From Fibrobacter sp. (GTDB taxonomy: Bacteria; Fibrobacterota; Fibrobacteria; Fibrobacterales; Fibrobacteraceae): 35,376 nucleotides of DNA. The stretch spans positions 1 through 35,376 of the forward strand of contig JAEERM010000023.1 in the NCBI GenBank assembly GCA_016285835.1. The letters are read 5' to 3'. Positions 7,487 to 17,100 of the stretch are shown piece after piece. Each line of letters opens with the position of its first letter. Positions within the stretch are counted from its first letter, which is position 1. A model generated the notes under the pieces. The model saw only the letters and a program-made list of their open reading frames with translations, did no database searches and had not been told where the DNA came from. The position numbers were made by a program, and so were the translations under genes.

Positions 7487-8203
7487 GCTTTAAAAAATAC
7501 AATTCTTTATGCCTTTTCCGTGGCGATTCTTTCGGTTATGGTTTCTTGTGCGGGTTCTGCCGGCGGTGCGGCGCCCTCGTCCCAGGCCCAGGAGTCTGCG
7601 TCGGTCAAGGATGCGAAACACCAGGAACGCGAGCAAGACAAGAAGGCTCTGCTGGAACAGATGTTCGTAAAATTCCAGAACACCATTCGCATGAATGTCG
7701 AGGCAGACACCTTGCTTGCCTTGTTGACGGATTCTTCGGAATACTGGATTGATACGCTGGAACAGCATGCTCGGACTTATACCGAGGAAAATCTCGATAC
7801 GTGCCAGTTCTACGAGGCCTACGCCATTCTCCTTTATCGCCTTTATGAGCGGGAACACTTGTTTGCCGGTCCGGACGACAAGATGGTCTACCTGTTGCTT
7901 TCGAAGAGTGGCATGGTCAATAAACTTTCGAGCCTGAAACTCGGCCCTATGGAAGTGAAGAACGACCGTGGCAGTGTTGGCCTTGCATCGAGCCCCAAGG
8001 TGCCCATTATGATTTTTGAATGGGACGATTCCGCCTGGAAACTCAATTTGCCCCAGACACTCCCGCTGATTACAAAGGGTATCGAGTCCATCGCCGTAAA
8101 GAAAAGCTGGTCGAGCAAGAAACTGGCGCTTTACTGGCTCGACAAGGAATACCACCTGACGTATTCCCGCCTTGACGATTCCCTTTACGAACCCATCTAT
8201 TAG
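7481..8203 (+). CDS. Unknown lipoprotein, first gene of the PorU locus
   Basis: 240 residues from ATG 7481. This start is chosen because MHALKNTILY begins a signal peptide that ends in a lipobox VMVSC with Cys23; residues encoded upstream would not belong to one. The mature part starts with an Ala/Ser/Gln-rich linker. A helical domain follows with many charged residues (KDAKHQEREQDKKALLEQM), then a C-terminal part with Trp and Leu motifs (IFEWDDSAWKLN). The family is not recognised. It is followed at 27 nt by an exported protein and then by the first porU-like gene, so an accessory role at the envelope is likely. Its promoter must lie inside the divergent GGQ gene; TAAGAT at 7465-7470 is a weak candidate -10. 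Confidence 0.8.
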   Translation: MHALKNTILYAFSVAILSVMVSCAGSAGGAAPSSQAQESASVKDAKHQEREQDKKALLEQMFVKFQNTIRMNVEADTLLALLTDSSEYWIDTLEQHARTYTEENLDTCQFYEAYAILLYRLYEREHLFAGPDDKMVYLLLSKSGMVNKLSSLKLGPMEVKNDRGSVGLASSPKVPIMIFEWDDSAWKLNLPQTLPLITKGIESIAVKKSWSSKKLALYWLDKEYHLTYSRLDDSLYEPIY

Positions 8204-8230
8204 TCCTGCGGGTCCGCAGTTTAAAAACCG

Positions 8231-9079
8231 ATGAAATTCCGTTTCTTAGCCCTTTTCTTGCTGGCTTTTGTGGGAGCCTGTTTTGCCGCATCGGCAAAGC
8301 CCGTTCCTGTCTTGGCCAAGTTCAGTTCTCCGAAGCCCTTTTCGGGGGAAAGGTTGTTCTTTGTGCTGGATTCGCTGGGCGGTGGCGGCAACTGGATGGA
8401 ATGGGAGGCCAAAGGGGTCAACGACCCTTCCGTGGCAGACGCGATTTCGTCTTTAGGGGCAAAGCCCGAGATGGTTTGGGTTCTGAGCGAGAGGAAAAAG
8501 CCGCTATTTGCGGCCCTTGTTGCGCAGGGTGCCGGAGAAATGCTCGTGTTCTGCGAAATTCCCGCACTGGATGCAAAACCGGAACCTCTCAAGCTGAACG
8601 AGGTGATGGATCCCAATGTCGTATTCCGGGATTACAGACAAGTTTCTCCGAACGAGTTCGTTCACCGGGATCAGGATAATCTGAGAGTGATGGTGAGCGA
8701 GCAGCGGATCCGTTTTGCCTATGTCAATCCGGACAAGGAACCGCTTAAGTTCGATGCGGATTTTTCGACGAAAACCATCGTTGAAAAGAAGGCCCTGGTC
8801 CGTGAATACATGGATTTCCTCAAGTACGAGTATTCGTTGATGTTGCGGGCCTTTGTGCAGTCGACCCACGGCGTTTTCAACTGGCAGCCGTGGCATTGGT
8901 ATATGGCCTCGTGGAATTCGAAATATCTCATCAAGAATGAAGAACTTGAAGCCATACTTGCCACTGGGAGGGCTCCGGCCTATTTTTCTGTGTTCAAGGC
9001 AAAAACGGCTGCCGGCGAATGGGTCGAGTTCCGCGCGAACGGAAACGGATTTGCCGAAATGGTGATATCGAAGCCGTAA
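8231..9079 (+). CDS. Unknown exported protein
   Basis: 282 residues. MKFRFLALFLLAF.GACFAASA is a clear signal peptide with probable cleavage near residue 20-22; the Cys before FAASA could alternatively be read as a weak lipobox. The mature protein mixes strands and helices with aromatic motifs (GGGNWMEWEAKG, NWQPWHWYMASWNSKYL) and has no recognised catalytic signature. The family is not known to me. It starts 27 nt after the lipoprotein; a 6-bp hairpin CTGCGG/CCGCAG (8206-8219) followed by TTTAAAAA lies between them and could attenuate transcription. It ends 22 nt before the porU-like gene. A periplasmic partner in type IX export is a positional inference only. Confidence 0.8.
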   Translation: MKFRFLALFLLAFVGACFAASAKPVPVLAKFSSPKPFSGERLFFVLDSLGGGGNWMEWEAKGVNDPSVADAISSLGAKPEMVWVLSERKKPLFAALVAQGAGEMLVFCEIPALDAKPEPLKLNEVMDPNVVFRDYRQVSPNEFVHRDQDNLRVMVSEQRIRFAYVNPDKEPLKFDADFSTKTIVEKKALVREYMDFLKYEYSLMLRAFVQSTHGVFNWQPWHWYMASWNSKYLIKNEELEAILATGRAPAYFSVFKAKTAAGEWVEFRANGNGFAEMVISKP

Positions 9080-9101
9080 GCGTTTTTCTATTTTAAGTTT
9101 C

Positions 9102-12100
9102 GTGATCTGCATGTTTAAAAAGTTTGCCTTTTTCGTGCTGACCTTTGTTGTCTGCAGCCTTGCTTCTATTGTTGTCGAGGATTCCCGTTCCCGGTTTGTG
9201 CTGGATGACGGTGTTTACGAATCTTCTGTACATGGCTGTGAACAGGGCGAAGGAGGGCGCTTCCTTCCTGAAAACTCGGTTGTCCCGGAAGAGGATGGAG
9301 CTGCATATCGCGTTTACCATGTTGCATTGCCTTCCAATCATAAGCCCTCGGTTCGCATAGGGAAGGTGAAATTGCAACCGCTTGGGGAGAAACACTGCAA
9401 AGGGGATTCTCTTAAAATCCGTCCGCTTTCCGTGAGCAAACCCTATATGCGTGATGGCCTGTGGATTGCCGAAATTGTCGTGCCTTTGGTCGAGAAGCGC
9501 GGAAGGTCTGTTGCCCTCCGCAAGAATTTTGAGCTTGTTGTCGAGTTTGCTGGTGGGGTAGCACCCGGGGTGTACCCCGGGAAACGTGCGGTGAGCCGCG
9601 TGTTGAACCGCAAGTCCGCCGCACGCTTCGGCGTAGAGCGGGGCAAGGCCCGCAAAGCTCTACGCCGCAGCGCCCAGAGCGATTTGGATGATGTGGAGTT
9701 CCTGGCCGTTTTTAGTGTCGGTGACCGCAATGTCGCCTCGTTCAGCGAAGATGGTTTGTACGCAGTCGATTTCAAGACCATCCGTAACGCTCTTTTGCCA
9801 TTCAACCGTCAAGACGAGGTGGATGGAATCCGTGTCGACAAGGTTTGCCTTTACGGAGGAAATCCGGACACGCTTAGCGAAAGGGTTCCCGGAAATTCGC
9901 TATTGACACCAAACCAGATATTCGAAATTCCCATAGAGATTCGGGACCATTCACCATCGTCTTCCGCACCAGATGGAATATTCGGGCAGGGTGATTCGCT
10001 CCTTTTCGTCGGGTATGGCACGTCTATCTGGAAACGGATGGATAGCGAGGACTCCGAATATGTGAACGGTTCGGTGGATTACTTCCATTCGTATTCGCCG
10101 TATTCCTTCTACCAGTCGTTCTCTTTTGGGTACAAGACTTCTGGTACGGGCTTGCGGATGGATTTTCTGCCTTCGCCTGCCGGTAGTGGAATGCCAATCC
10201 ATTTTATGCGCTATGTCCGTGGCGAAAAGGATCTCCTGCTGCGCGATGCTTATTTTGGCAAAGACGTGGAATGGGACGGCGAAACGGGCAAGGAATGGTT
10301 CTGGTCTTGGCATGGTCGGTTCGATACGACTCTAGTTTCCAGTTCGGAAATGTATTTTGCCCAGACGGCCGATTTGCCAGGTTTTATCGATGGCGGGAGC
10401 AACTTTGTTGCCGTGAGCTATTTCCCGTATCGTTCCATTTTCAAGTCCGCCGCCGAACGTACCGACGACCAGCCCCAGGATACGAAGCTTTCAACGAAAT
10501 CCTACGATGTGCGAATGCGTGGAATAAAGTTTTCCCTGAATGTCAATGGTCAGGCATACACCGAAAGGCAACTGGCTCCTGGGGGAAACTTTATCATGGA
10601 TGGAGTGAAACTCAAGGCTAAAGGGAATTCATACGAACTGACGATGTTGCCTAACGATTTCCAGTTCGACCGTTTTGACGGTTATACGGTGGCTTATGAG
10701 TGGAATCCACTTGCCGATACGGCAGAATGGGTCTTGCCGGGAGCCGTGAGCGGTGTAATCCAGATTCCTGTCGGCAACGATGCAAACTTGCGCCTGATGA
10801 AGTTCAAAGATTATGAGCCCCAGGGCTTGTTGCAAGTTGTAAATGGTGTTGCGAGGGATAGTGTTTCTGCTGGGGAGGATGTCCGTTACCTGCTGTACCG
10901 CGACGGTGTTTTCCGTTCCTCCATTTCTGTAACGGGAATCCCTGCACGGATTCCGGGGGCATTGAAAAACCTCGCCGCTATCAACAACAAGACGGAATAC
11001 TTGATTATCTCGCCGGCAGAGTTCGGCTACCAGGCTTACGAATTGGCGAAGCTCCGCTCGGAAGGATCTGCTGTCGCGACGTTCCCGACGACGTTAGTCC
11101 TTGTCGAGGATATATACCGTTACTATAAGGGGGGCTCCCTTTCTCCTGTTGCTATCCGCAATTATCTCGCTTATGCAAAAAACATTTGCCCGAATCTCAA
11201 GTACGTGCTCCTGGCCGGGTATGGGCATTTCGATTATCGAGGCTTCTATCCGAAGTTCCCCAAGAATTTTATTCCTCCATACGAAAGGGAAGCTGCCGTT
11301 TCGGAAGATTTTTACGGAGTTTTGGATTCAGGCCAGGTCGCCATTTACGGCAACGACGATGTCGATCTTGCTGTGGGCCGCCTGACTTTTGTGAACGAAA
11401 CGGAATTCCGGAGTTATTTGAAGAAGGTCAAGGAGTACGAGCAGGTTGGGCTGTACGACCATTCGGATTGGCGTTCGACTCTTGTCATGGCTGCGGATGA
11501 TGCTAGAAACGGGAGCGATTTGGATAAAACGGAACACACGCGAATGCACGAAGGTGTCGGTTCCATGATTGACAGCATGTCCGTGGAGCGGAAATACCGC
11601 TGGAAACAGAACAAGATATACTTGTTGAATTACAAGGAAGACGTTGCCGGGCAAAAAAAAGGTGCTGCTCAGGATTTGATGGACGCCTTGAATCAGGGCG
11701 CCTTGATGACGACTTATTTCGGCCATGCCTCTGTTACGGATTGGGCCAGTGAAGGTTTGCTCAAGACATCTTACGTAACTCGGCTCACCAACAAGAAACG
11801 GTACACAATATTGAATTCGTTCTCGTGCTCGACATCCAGGTTCGATAATGGCAAAACCGTTTCCTTGAACCATTCTTTTGTGTTGACTCCCGATGTGGGG
11901 GCGATTGCCACCATCGGTGCGACAAGGGAAACATTTGCTTCGCAGAACGAACTTTTTGCCAAGAAGTTCATTGCTACGGCGCTATTCGAACCGGGAGCAA
12001 CGATTGGCGATGCTTTGCTGATTTCGAAAAATCAGGAAGTAAAAAGCGATACCTTTAGTTTTCGTTTCAATACAGGGCATTATGTCTTGTTTGGCGAACC

Positions 12101-13202
12101 CATCCTCAAGATGCCTTTTGGGGTGGGGGATATCACCTTGGATAAGGAAATCGATACGCTGAAGGCATTGGACAAGATATCGCTGAGTGGCTTCGTGAGT
12201 GGAATTGACAACGGCATAATCCACCTTTCGTTGCACGAAGGTCGGAATAGCAAGAAGATGTTCATCGGGTACCAGAAAGACTCTGCGAAGCCGATGGATG
12301 ACACCGTGGATGTTGTTTTTGACGGTGCACTGATTTATTCGGAGGATGTCAAGGTTGCTGGTGGCCGGTTCAACATAGATTTCGTTACTCCCCGTAAACT
12401 CGCCTTTGGCGATACTGCCGTTGAATTCCGGGCTTGGGCGTATTCCGACGATGCAAGGCCTATTGCGCGCCATTGGAAAAAGGGCATCGTCATTTCGGGG
12501 ATGTCTTCGTATGCGGATTCCATTCACGACGATACTCCTCCGACTATCCGCATTCAGTCTTGCTTTAATGGAGGGCGTTCTTCGGATTTTGCCGAGGGGC
12601 AGGTTGTCGAGATGCAGTCTCCTGCCTGTGTCCAGGTTGTTTTCGAAGACTCTACGGCGCTAGACTATCGCGAGCAGGCCGACGAGGGTATTTCTTTTGA
12701 AGTTGTAGGAGTGCAGGACCCGTTCCACCCGAATCCGTACATGGAACAAACATCGAAGCGCTCTGTCGCCCGGATGAATTTTCCGGCAGAACTGTATTCG
12801 GCGGGCTCCTATGTGTTCAAGGCGGTTGCTTACGACGTGTTGGGTAACAGGAGTGAACGCTCGGTCGTCGTAAACATTACGGATGACATGGAATCGGGGC
12901 TTGCCGATGTGTTCAATGTCCCGAACCCGGTGGGCAAGAAGGGAACGACGTTCTATTTCAAGAATTTTGCGGTGAACAGGCCTTCAACGGTGAACATTTT
13001 TATCTATAATCAGAATGGAAAACTGGTTAAGGTTATCAAGAACGCCATTTCCGGATTGACAACTTGGGATGGCAGGGACAATCATGGTAATATGCTAGCG
13101 AATGGCCTTTACCATTATGTTGTCAAGAGTGTCGTCTCGCCGAGCGAGGAATTCTCCGGCAAGACATGGAAGAAAAAACAAAAACTTTTAATTTCGAGGT
13201 AG
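9102..13202 (+). CDS. porU: PorU-like type IX secretion sortase 1 (peptidase C25)
   Basis: 1366 residues. PorU is the outer-membrane gingipain-family cysteine protease that removes the C-terminal signal of T9SS cargo and attaches the cargo to surface lipopolysaccharide. Visible in order: signal peptide; N-terminal region with PYMRDGLWIAEIVVP and a basic segment KALRRS; C25 domain from about 623 to 1005 with catalytic His875 (YFGHAS) and Cys909 (NSFSCSTSRFDN); beta domains including DDTPPTIRI and FKAVAYDVLGN, which match the PorU C-terminal half; and a FlgD-like Ig end from about 1270 (VNIFIYNQNGKLVKVI, WDGRDNHG). The GTG at 9102 is preferred because the GTG-ATY codons and downstream frame are conserved in the paralogue; ATG 9111 is the alternative. 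It is first of a tandem pair; which copy is the housekeeping sortase is unknown. Confidence 0.88.
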   Translation: MICMFKKFAFFVLTFVVCSLASIVVEDSRSRFVLDDGVYESSVHGCEQGEGGRFLPENSVVPEEDGAAYRVYHVALPSNHKPSVRIGKVKLQPLGEKHCKGDSLKIRPLSVSKPYMRDGLWIAEIVVPLVEKRGRSVALRKNFELVVEFAGGVAPGVYPGKRAVSRVLNRKSAARFGVERGKARKALRRSAQSDLDDVEFLAVFSVGDRNVASFSEDGLYAVDFKTIRNALLPFNRQDEVDGIRVDKVCLYGGNPDTLSERVPGNSLLTPNQIFEIPIEIRDHSPSSSAPDGIFGQGDSLLFVGYGTSIWKRMDSEDSEYVNGSVDYFHSYSPYSFYQSFSFGYKTSGTGLRMDFLPSPAGSGMPIHFMRYVRGEKDLLLRDAYFGKDVEWDGETGKEWFWSWHGRFDTTLVSSSEMYFAQTADLPGFIDGGSNFVAVSYFPYRSIFKSAAERTDDQPQDTKLSTKSYDVRMRGIKFSLNVNGQAYTERQLAPGGNFIMDGVKLKAKGNSYELTMLPNDFQFDRFDGYTVAYEWNPLADTAEWVLPGAVSGVIQIPVGNDANLRLMKFKDYEPQGLLQVVNGVARDSVSAGEDVRYLLYRDGVFRSSISVTGIPARIPGALKNLAAINNKTEYLIISPAEFGYQAYELAKLRSEGSAVATFPTTLVLVEDIYRYYKGGSLSPVAIRNYLAYAKNICPNLKYVLLAGYGHFDYRGFYPKFPKNFIPPYEREAAVSEDFYGVLDSGQVAIYGNDDVDLAVGRLTFVNETEFRSYLKKVKEYEQVGLYDHSDWRSTLVMAADDARNGSDLDKTEHTRMHEGVGSMIDSMSVERKYRWKQNKIYLLNYKEDVAGQKKGAAQDLMDALNQGALMTTYFGHASVTDWASEGLLKTSYVTRLTNKKRYTILNSFSCSTSRFDNGKTVSLNHSFVLTPDVGAIATIGATRETFASQNELFAKKFIATALFEPGATIGDALLISKNQEVKSDTFSFRFNTGHYVLFGEPILKMPFGVGDITLDKEIDTLKALDKISLSGFVSGIDNGIIHLSLHEGRNSKKMFIGYQKDSAKPMDDTVDVVFDGALIYSEDVKVAGGRFNIDFVTPRKLAFGDTAVEFRAWAYSDDARPIARHWKKGIVISGMSSYADSIHDDTPPTIRIQSCFNGGRSSDFAEGQVVEMQSPACVQVVFEDSTALDYREQADEGISFEVVGVQDPFHPNPYMEQTSKRSVARMNFPAELYSAGSYVFKAVAYDVLGNRSERSVVVNITDDMESGLADVFNVPNPVGKKGTTFYFKNFAVNRPSTVNIFIYNQNGKLVKVIKNAISGLTTWDGRDNHGNMLANGLYHYVVKSVVSPSEEFSGKTWKKKQKLLISR
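9564..9667 (+). repeat. Two palindromes inside porU-like 1
   Basis: CCCGGGGT/ACCCCGGG (9564-9581, 2-nt centre) is followed by an 11-bp stem CGGCGTAGAGC (9629-9639) / GCTCTACGCCG (9657-9667) with a 17-nt loop containing GGGC/GCCC. The 48 nt at 9621-9668 match 14594-14641 in the paralogue at 47 positions, including synonymous sites. The DNA encodes RFGVERGKARKALRR in both. Confidence 0.85.
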
Positions 13203-13205
13203 CAG

Positions 13206-14063
13206 ATGGATTTACGTGAAAAACCGGGAAAAGCCCAGACTTTGCTGGAGATGTTGTTGCGTTTTAGGCTGATTGCGGTCGTTGTCATGGTTGTTGCAAC
13301 GGTCTCGATTCTTGCCGCGAAGTGGGATTTCCTTGTCGGTTTCCCGATTGCTGCGTCTGAACGGTTTGGCATGTGGTTTGCCGAAATGGAGAATGTCCAG
13401 GGCTTCTGGGCTTCGTCGCAATACTTGTTTGTGGCTGGGCTTGCCTGTGTGGTTCTGCTGTTTGTCTTTGGTGGCGTCCGCGCCGGCATTGCCTCGGTTG
13501 TTGCGTCTTTTTTGTCTTTGGCTGCACTTTATGTACTTGACGGGGGCGAAGATTTGGCGCTGCCTCTGTACGGGGTGTTTGCCTTGGTGTCGCTTGGACT
13601 GTTGCTGTTTGTCAAGTGTTCCGTGGCGTGCATGTTGTTCCCGTTCGCATTGGGATGGCTTTTCTTGAGTGCCGTCCTGACGACGCTCCCGTGGGGGCTT
13701 GAAGACCCCAACTGGCTTGTTTGGGGCGCACTTTCCGCTTTTGGTTTTGCTTGTTCTATGGCTTTTGCCGTTGCTACAGGCAAGCATCTCGGTGCGGGGG
13801 TTCCGCAGGCTGGTGCTATCTTGAAGGCGGCAAAGCAGATGCTTGTGCCTGTACTCGTGGGAGAGCTGTTGCTTGTTTCTGCAATGGCCGTCGATATGCC
13901 CGGTGGTGTTAATGTGCTGAATTCTGCACTTTGGTACGTGGTATTTGCTGCCTGGTTCTTTATGTTTATCGTTCCTGTGTCCTCGTTTGCTCCGTGGGAA
14001 CGCCTTCGTGCGGGGACCCGTCGCGTACAGATGAAGGATAAGAAGAAAAAAAACAAAAAGTAG
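13206..14063 (+). CDS. Unknown eight-helix membrane protein between the porU genes
   Basis: 285 residues, family not recognised. About eight hydrophobic helices lie at roughly 20-40, 72-90, 92-108, 115-134, 137-158, 168-187, 208-226 and 238-259. The cytoplasmic N-terminus is REKPGKAQ and the very basic C-terminus is KDKKKKNKK. No transporter signature or conserved charged residue inside the helices stands out. The ATG lies 3 nt after the stop of porU-like 1 and has GAGG upstream, so translation is coupled. Porphyromonas T9SS uses the inner-membrane motor proteins PorL and PorM, but this protein resembles neither in length or motif. A role beside the two sortases is inferred from position only. 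Confidence 0.8.
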   Translation: MDLREKPGKAQTLLEMLLRFRLIAVVVMVVATVSILAAKWDFLVGFPIAASERFGMWFAEMENVQGFWASSQYLFVAGLACVVLLFVFGGVRAGIASVVASFLSLAALYVLDGGEDLALPLYGVFALVSLGLLLFVKCSVACMLFPFALGWLFLSAVLTTLPWGLEDPNWLVWGALSAFGFACSMAFAVATGKHLGAGVPQAGAILKAAKQMLVPVLVGELLLVSAMAVDMPGGVNVLNSALWYVVFAAWFFMFIVPVSSFAPWERLRAGTRRVQMKDKKKKNKK

Positions 14064-14091
14064 GCGTTCTCTTTCTAGGAGGCCTTTTACG

Positions 14092-14104
14092 TTCCCTTTG
14101 GGAA
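14092..14104. other. Small hairpin before porU-like 2
   Basis: TTCCC/GGGAA with a TTT loop is followed by TGACGATTTTT. It lies in the 65-nt gap between the membrane protein and porU-like 2 and may be a weak terminator or attenuator. A TATTTT box follows at 14117-14122. Confidence 0.3.
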
Positions 14105-14128
14105 TGACGATTTTTGTATTTTTTCCTT

Positions 14129-17100
14129 GTGATTTCTAGTTTGAAAAAATTTCTCTTACTTTTGCTATTCTTCGTCACTTTTGGCGTAGCATCTACGGTT
14201 ATCGAAGATTCGCGTTCTCGTCTTGTCCTGGAGGATATGGCTTATGCGCCTATGAACGCAAATGCGTTGGAAGGCGAGGTCTACCGCCAGTACAGCGTCG
14301 CGTTGCCTTCGAACGAAAAACCGACTGTGCGTGTTGCCAAGGTTTCGCTTGTTCCGCTCCAGTTGCCGGCTAGCAAGGTAGATTCCGTTCGCATCCAGCC
14401 TCTTTTTGTCGGGACCCCGTACATGCGTGATGGTCTTTGGATTTGCGATATCGTCGTGCCGCTTTTCGAAAAACATGGCAGAAAAGTATCTCTCCGCAAG
14501 AAGTTCGAACTTTCGGTTGAATTTGCCAGGGCGGCGTCCGGGGTATACCCCGGCAAGCGTGCCGTAGACCGGGTTATCAACCGCAAGGCCGCGGCACGCT
14601 TCGGCGTAGAGCGGGGCAAGGCCCGCAAGGCTCTACGCCGCGCCGCCACCCAAAGCGACCTGGATAGAGTCAAATTCCTTGCAACCCTCCGCGTTGGCGA
14701 TCGCGATGTGGCTTCGTTCAGCGAGGATGGCCAGTATGCCGTTCGCTTTGAAACTTTGCGCAAGGCTCTTGAAACATTGAATCGCGAGAATGATATTGAT
14801 GGCCTCAGTATAGACAAAATTTGTATTTACGGTGCAAATCCGGACACGCTTTCCGATAAGGTGCCGGGAACAGACCTGATTACGCCGAACCAGATTTTCG
14901 AAATCCCGATAGAAATTCGCGACCATTCCAGATGCAGCCGTTCCCCGTGTCCTGCCGACAAAATCTTCGGACCGGGGGATTCGCTCCTGTTTGTAGGGTA
15001 TGGAACTTCCATTTGGAAGCGCATGGATAAAGAGGATCCTACCTACAAGAACGGGACCATGGACTATTTCCATTCTTATTCGCCGTATTCCTTCTATCAG
15101 TCGTTCCTGGTAGGTTACAAGAACAGCGGTAAAGGGATGCGGGTGTCTACGCTTTCTTCTCCGGCAGGGAGTGCGAAGACGGTCCCGTTTTTACGTTATG
15201 TCCGCGGTGAAAAGGATGTGACACTCCGTGATTCCTATTTCGGGAAGGACTTGGAATGGGACGAAACATCCGGTAAGGAATGGTTCTGGTTTTGGCATAG
15301 CCGCTTTGATTCGACAACGCTTTTCAATGCCTCTTTGACAAAGGACTTGCCCCAGACCGTTGACTTGCCCGGTTTTGTCAAGGATGGCAAGAACTATGTT
15401 GCGGTGAGTTATTTCCCGTTCCGTTCGGTTCAATCGTCAACAGCGGAGCGCGATGGCGACCAAATGGGTGGGGCCGAATTGTCGGCGCAATCCTACGAAT
15501 GGAGAATGCAGAATCTTAATTTTTCCATGGATGTCAATGGGAAAATTTTCCGTGGGGGGACGCTTGTGCCGGGAGGAAATTTCCGCTTGGACAATGTTCC
15601 TCTGAAAGCTAAAGGAAATACATATTCCCTCACGATGCTTCCGGATTCCGTACAGTATAGCCGTTTTGATGGCTTTACCGTTGCTTATGAATGGCTCCCG
15701 CAAACCGATGACGCCGAATGGGTTTTACCTGGTGCCGTCAGTGGAATCATCAAGGTTCCTGTGAAAGGCAGTGATTTGCGTTTGATGAAGTTCAAGGATT
15801 ATGTACCGCAGGGGCTTTTGCCTATAGAAAACGGATTTGCGAAGGACAGTATTGCGGCTGGGGACGATGTGCGTTATCTGCTGTATCGCAAAGGTTCTTT
15901 TCATCGTGAAAACGATATTCTTGTGGAAGCAATTCCGAACCACGAAAAAGGAGTGTTAGAGAATCTTTCCGCAATTAACAATAAAACAGAATATTTGATT
16001 TTGACGCCGACTGAATTTGCAAGAACTGCTAACGAACTGGCAAAGTTCCGCTCGGAGGGCGGCGCAATCGCAACATTCAAGACATCGGTTGTCCAGGTCG
16101 AGGATATCTATCGTTACTACAAGGGAGGGAGCCTTTCTCCGGTCGCAATCCGCAACTACCTCGCTTACGCAAAATCCATGTGCCCGAACCTTAAGTACGT
16201 TCTTCTGGTCGGGTATGGTCACTACGACTACCGTGGCCTCATCCAGAAAATGCCGAATTTTATTCCTCCGTTCGAAAAGGAGGATGCTGTTTCGGAAGAC
16301 TTTTATGGGGTCCTTGATTCCGGCGAAGTTGTCTTGTACGGAGACTACGACATTGACTTAGTCGTGGGGCGCCTGACTGTGGTTAGTGAAGATGAATTCC
16401 GCATTTATCTAAGCAAGGCTATGGACTATGACTCGGTCGGTAGATATGATCATTCCTCTTGGCGGTCAACCTTGATACTTGCCGCAGATGATGCCAAGAA
16501 TGACAACAAGGAAGATAATACTGGCCATACAGCAAAACTTGAAGATCTTGCTCGGACGATTGATGAAATGTCCAGGGAGAAAAAATACCGGTGGAACCAG
16601 AAAAAAATCTACTTGCTTGATTATAAGGAAAATTCCTCGGGCCAGAAAAAGGATGCGGCGCAGCATATGATTGACGCCCTGAATCAGGGCGCGCTAATAA
16701 CAAATTATTTTGGTCATGCGTCAGTCACTGATTGGGCGGGCGAAGGGCTTCTCAAAACATCCTACATTCCTAGATTGCACAATAAGAAATTATATACCAT
16801 CTTGAATTCGTTTTCCTGTTCAACATCCAAGTTCGATGATGGAAAGACGGTATCGCTGACCCATTCTTTTGTCGTTTCTCCGGATAAGGGAGGAATTGCC
16901 GCTATCGGTGCAACAAGGGAAACGTTTGCCAATAGCAATGAATTGTTTGCTACAGGGTTTATGCGCAGTGCCTTGTTCGATTCTCTCGTAACGCTTGGCG
17001 ACGCATTTTTGAATGCTAAGAAAATTCGCAGTGCAGATGAAATGGGTGATCCGAGGTCTTTTTCCGGGAGGCGTTATAATTCGGAACGATACGTTCTTTT

